Assembly: GCA_023380675.1 (NCBI GenBank)
Contig: JAMCRS010000226.1
Span: 1 to 6,161 of the forward strand
Origin: Chloroflexota bacterium
Lineage (GTDB): Bacteria > Chloroflexota > Anaerolineae > UBA4142
Length of the DNA: 6,161 nt
Direction: 5' to 3'
Below, one piece after another: positions 5,458 through 6,161 of this stretch. The translations under genes and the position numbers were made by a program. Positions within the stretch are counted from its first letter, which is position 1, and each line of letters begins with the position of its first letter. The notes under the pieces are model-generated. The model did not search any database, was not told where the DNA came from, and saw only the letters and a program-made list of their open reading frames with translations.

Positions 5458-6161
5458 ATGGCGAAACGAATCGGATTGCTCACCGGCGGCGGCGACGCGC
5501 CGGGTCAAAATGTCTGTCTCAAAGCGCTGGTCTACAGCGCGACCGATCTGGGCTACGACGTGATCGGCATTCGCAAGGGCTGGGAAGGGCTGCTGCACTA
5601 CGATCTCGAGAACACGCTGACGCACGGGGACCAGGTGATGCCGCTGACCAAACAGCGCGTGCACGACATCGACCGGCTGCCCGGCTCGTTCCTCCACACG
5701 AGCCGGATCGATCCGGGCGCGGTTCCGGCCGAAGCCGTGCCGGCCTTTATGAGCGATCGCGTGAAAGGGAACGGCAAGCTCGACCTGACGGAACACGTCA
5801 AACGCGTCATCGAAAAGCTTCAGCTCGAGGCGCTCATCGTGCTGGGAGACCGAACGACGCTCGTCTACGCGTCGCGGCTGAGCCAGGAGCAAGTGCCGGT
5901 CCTGGGAATTCCCAAGACCGTGCACAACAATGTTTCCGGCAGCGACTATGCGCTCGGCTTCTCGACGGCGCTGGGGCGGGGCGTCCGCCTGATCAACGAA
6001 ATTCGCGCGATGGCCGGGACCCGCGAGGAGATCGCGGTCGTGGAGATCCTGGGACGAAATACCGGCCTGACCACCATGCTCGTCGCGTTTCTCGCCGGCG
6101 CCGATCGCGCGCTGATCCCCGAGGTCCCGTACGACCCGGAAAAGCTCGCTGCAGATCGGAA
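5458..6161 (+). CDS. 6-phosphofructokinase family protein with altered catalytic residues (3' end cut by window edge)
   Basis: The first 234 residues of a PFK-family protein are present; whole members have about 320-400 or more. Kept motifs are the nucleotide/pyrophosphate loop TGGGDAPGQN (9-18), GSFLHTSR (76-83, Arg83 equals E. coli Arg72), PKT (152-154), GSDYALGFSTAL (161-172), VVEILGR (194-200, for E. coli VMGR) and IPEVPYD. The GLLTGGGD start, RKGWEGLL and DRALIPEVPYD place it near the long pyrophosphate-type bacterial group. However, the usual GGDGS/GGEDT loop is GDRTT (130-134), PKTIDND is PKTVHNN (152-158), and the Arg162 position is Glu191. Thus the Mg-binding Asp103, the base Asp127, Asp129 and a phosphate ligand of E. 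coli PfkA are all absent. It may be a pseudo-enzyme, a regulator or an enzyme with another substrate. It is co-transcribed with the adaptor. Confidence 0.85.
   Translation, partial: MAKRIGLLTGGGDAPGQNVCLKALVYSATDLGYDVIGIRKGWEGLLHYDLENTLTHGDQVMPLTKQRVHDIDRLPGSFLHTSRIDPGAVPAEAVPAFMSDRVKGNGKLDLTEHVKRVIEKLQLEALIVLGDRTTLVYASRLSQEQVPVLGIPKTVHNNVSGSDYALGFSTALGRGVRLINEIRAMAGTREEIAVVEILGRNTGLTTMLVAFLAGADRALIPEVPYDPEKLAADR

Noticed and set aside
5269..5925. 218-codon minus-strand frame opposite the adaptor and PFK-like genes
   Set aside because: It is antisense to two clear genes and has no family features.
1..6161. CRISPR array, tRNA, rRNA, insertion sequence or phage attachment site
   Set aside because: No regularly spaced repeats, cloverleaf, transposase frame or terminal inverted repeats were found by eye on either strand.

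Overview
The window is GC-rich bacterial DNA, compactly arranged, with SD-type ribosome sites, one GTG start and overlapping gene pairs. The gene content suggests Chloroflexota or a similar environmental lineage: a DUF1893 protein, an RpiB-family protein, a macro domain, a ROK fructokinase, tandem LiaI/DUF5668-like membrane proteins, a lipoprotein HlyD-type adaptor and a PFK-family protein. That assignment is an inference from protein style and has not been searched. I saw no rRNA, tRNA, CRISPR array, insertion sequence or integrase.

Layout. Positions 1-355 (minus) hold a DUF1893 protein cut by the left edge. It is divergent from the rightward genes across a 126-bp spacer carrying two back-to-back promoters. 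The plus-strand promoter (TTGTGA, 16 nt, TATAAT) fixes a GTG start at 482 for a sugar-phosphate isomerase-like gene (482-937). The minus-strand promoter (TTGACA, 17 nt, TAAACT) sits so close to the DUF1893 ATG that its message is probably leaderless. Next come a macro-domain protein (1002-1538) and a ROK fructokinase (1535-2425) that share an ATGA stop/start. A strong GC hairpin follows the kinase stop. The 436-bp gap that follows holds this hairpin, a possible 29-residue minus-strand peptide gene with a good ribosome site, and a pyrimidine-rich stretch.

Two overlapping genes (2862-3578 and 3565-4074) encode polytopic membrane proteins that share the octapeptide WASWAYAW and look like an old tandem duplication. 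After a 233-bp leader region comes a lipoprotein HlyD/MacA-type adaptor (4308-5447). It is followed after 10 bp by a PFK-family gene (5458 to the right edge), not by a transporter.

The most interesting signal is that two central-carbon enzyme homologues keep their family fold motifs but lose several catalytic residues. The RpiB-like protein keeps the catalytic Cys but lacks the ring-opening His and two phosphate ligands. The PFK-like protein lacks the equivalents of E. coli D103, D127, D129 and R162. Together with a macro-domain protein and a sugar kinase, they may form a sugar-phosphate or ADP-ribose-derived pathway with non-standard substrates. That link is an inference.
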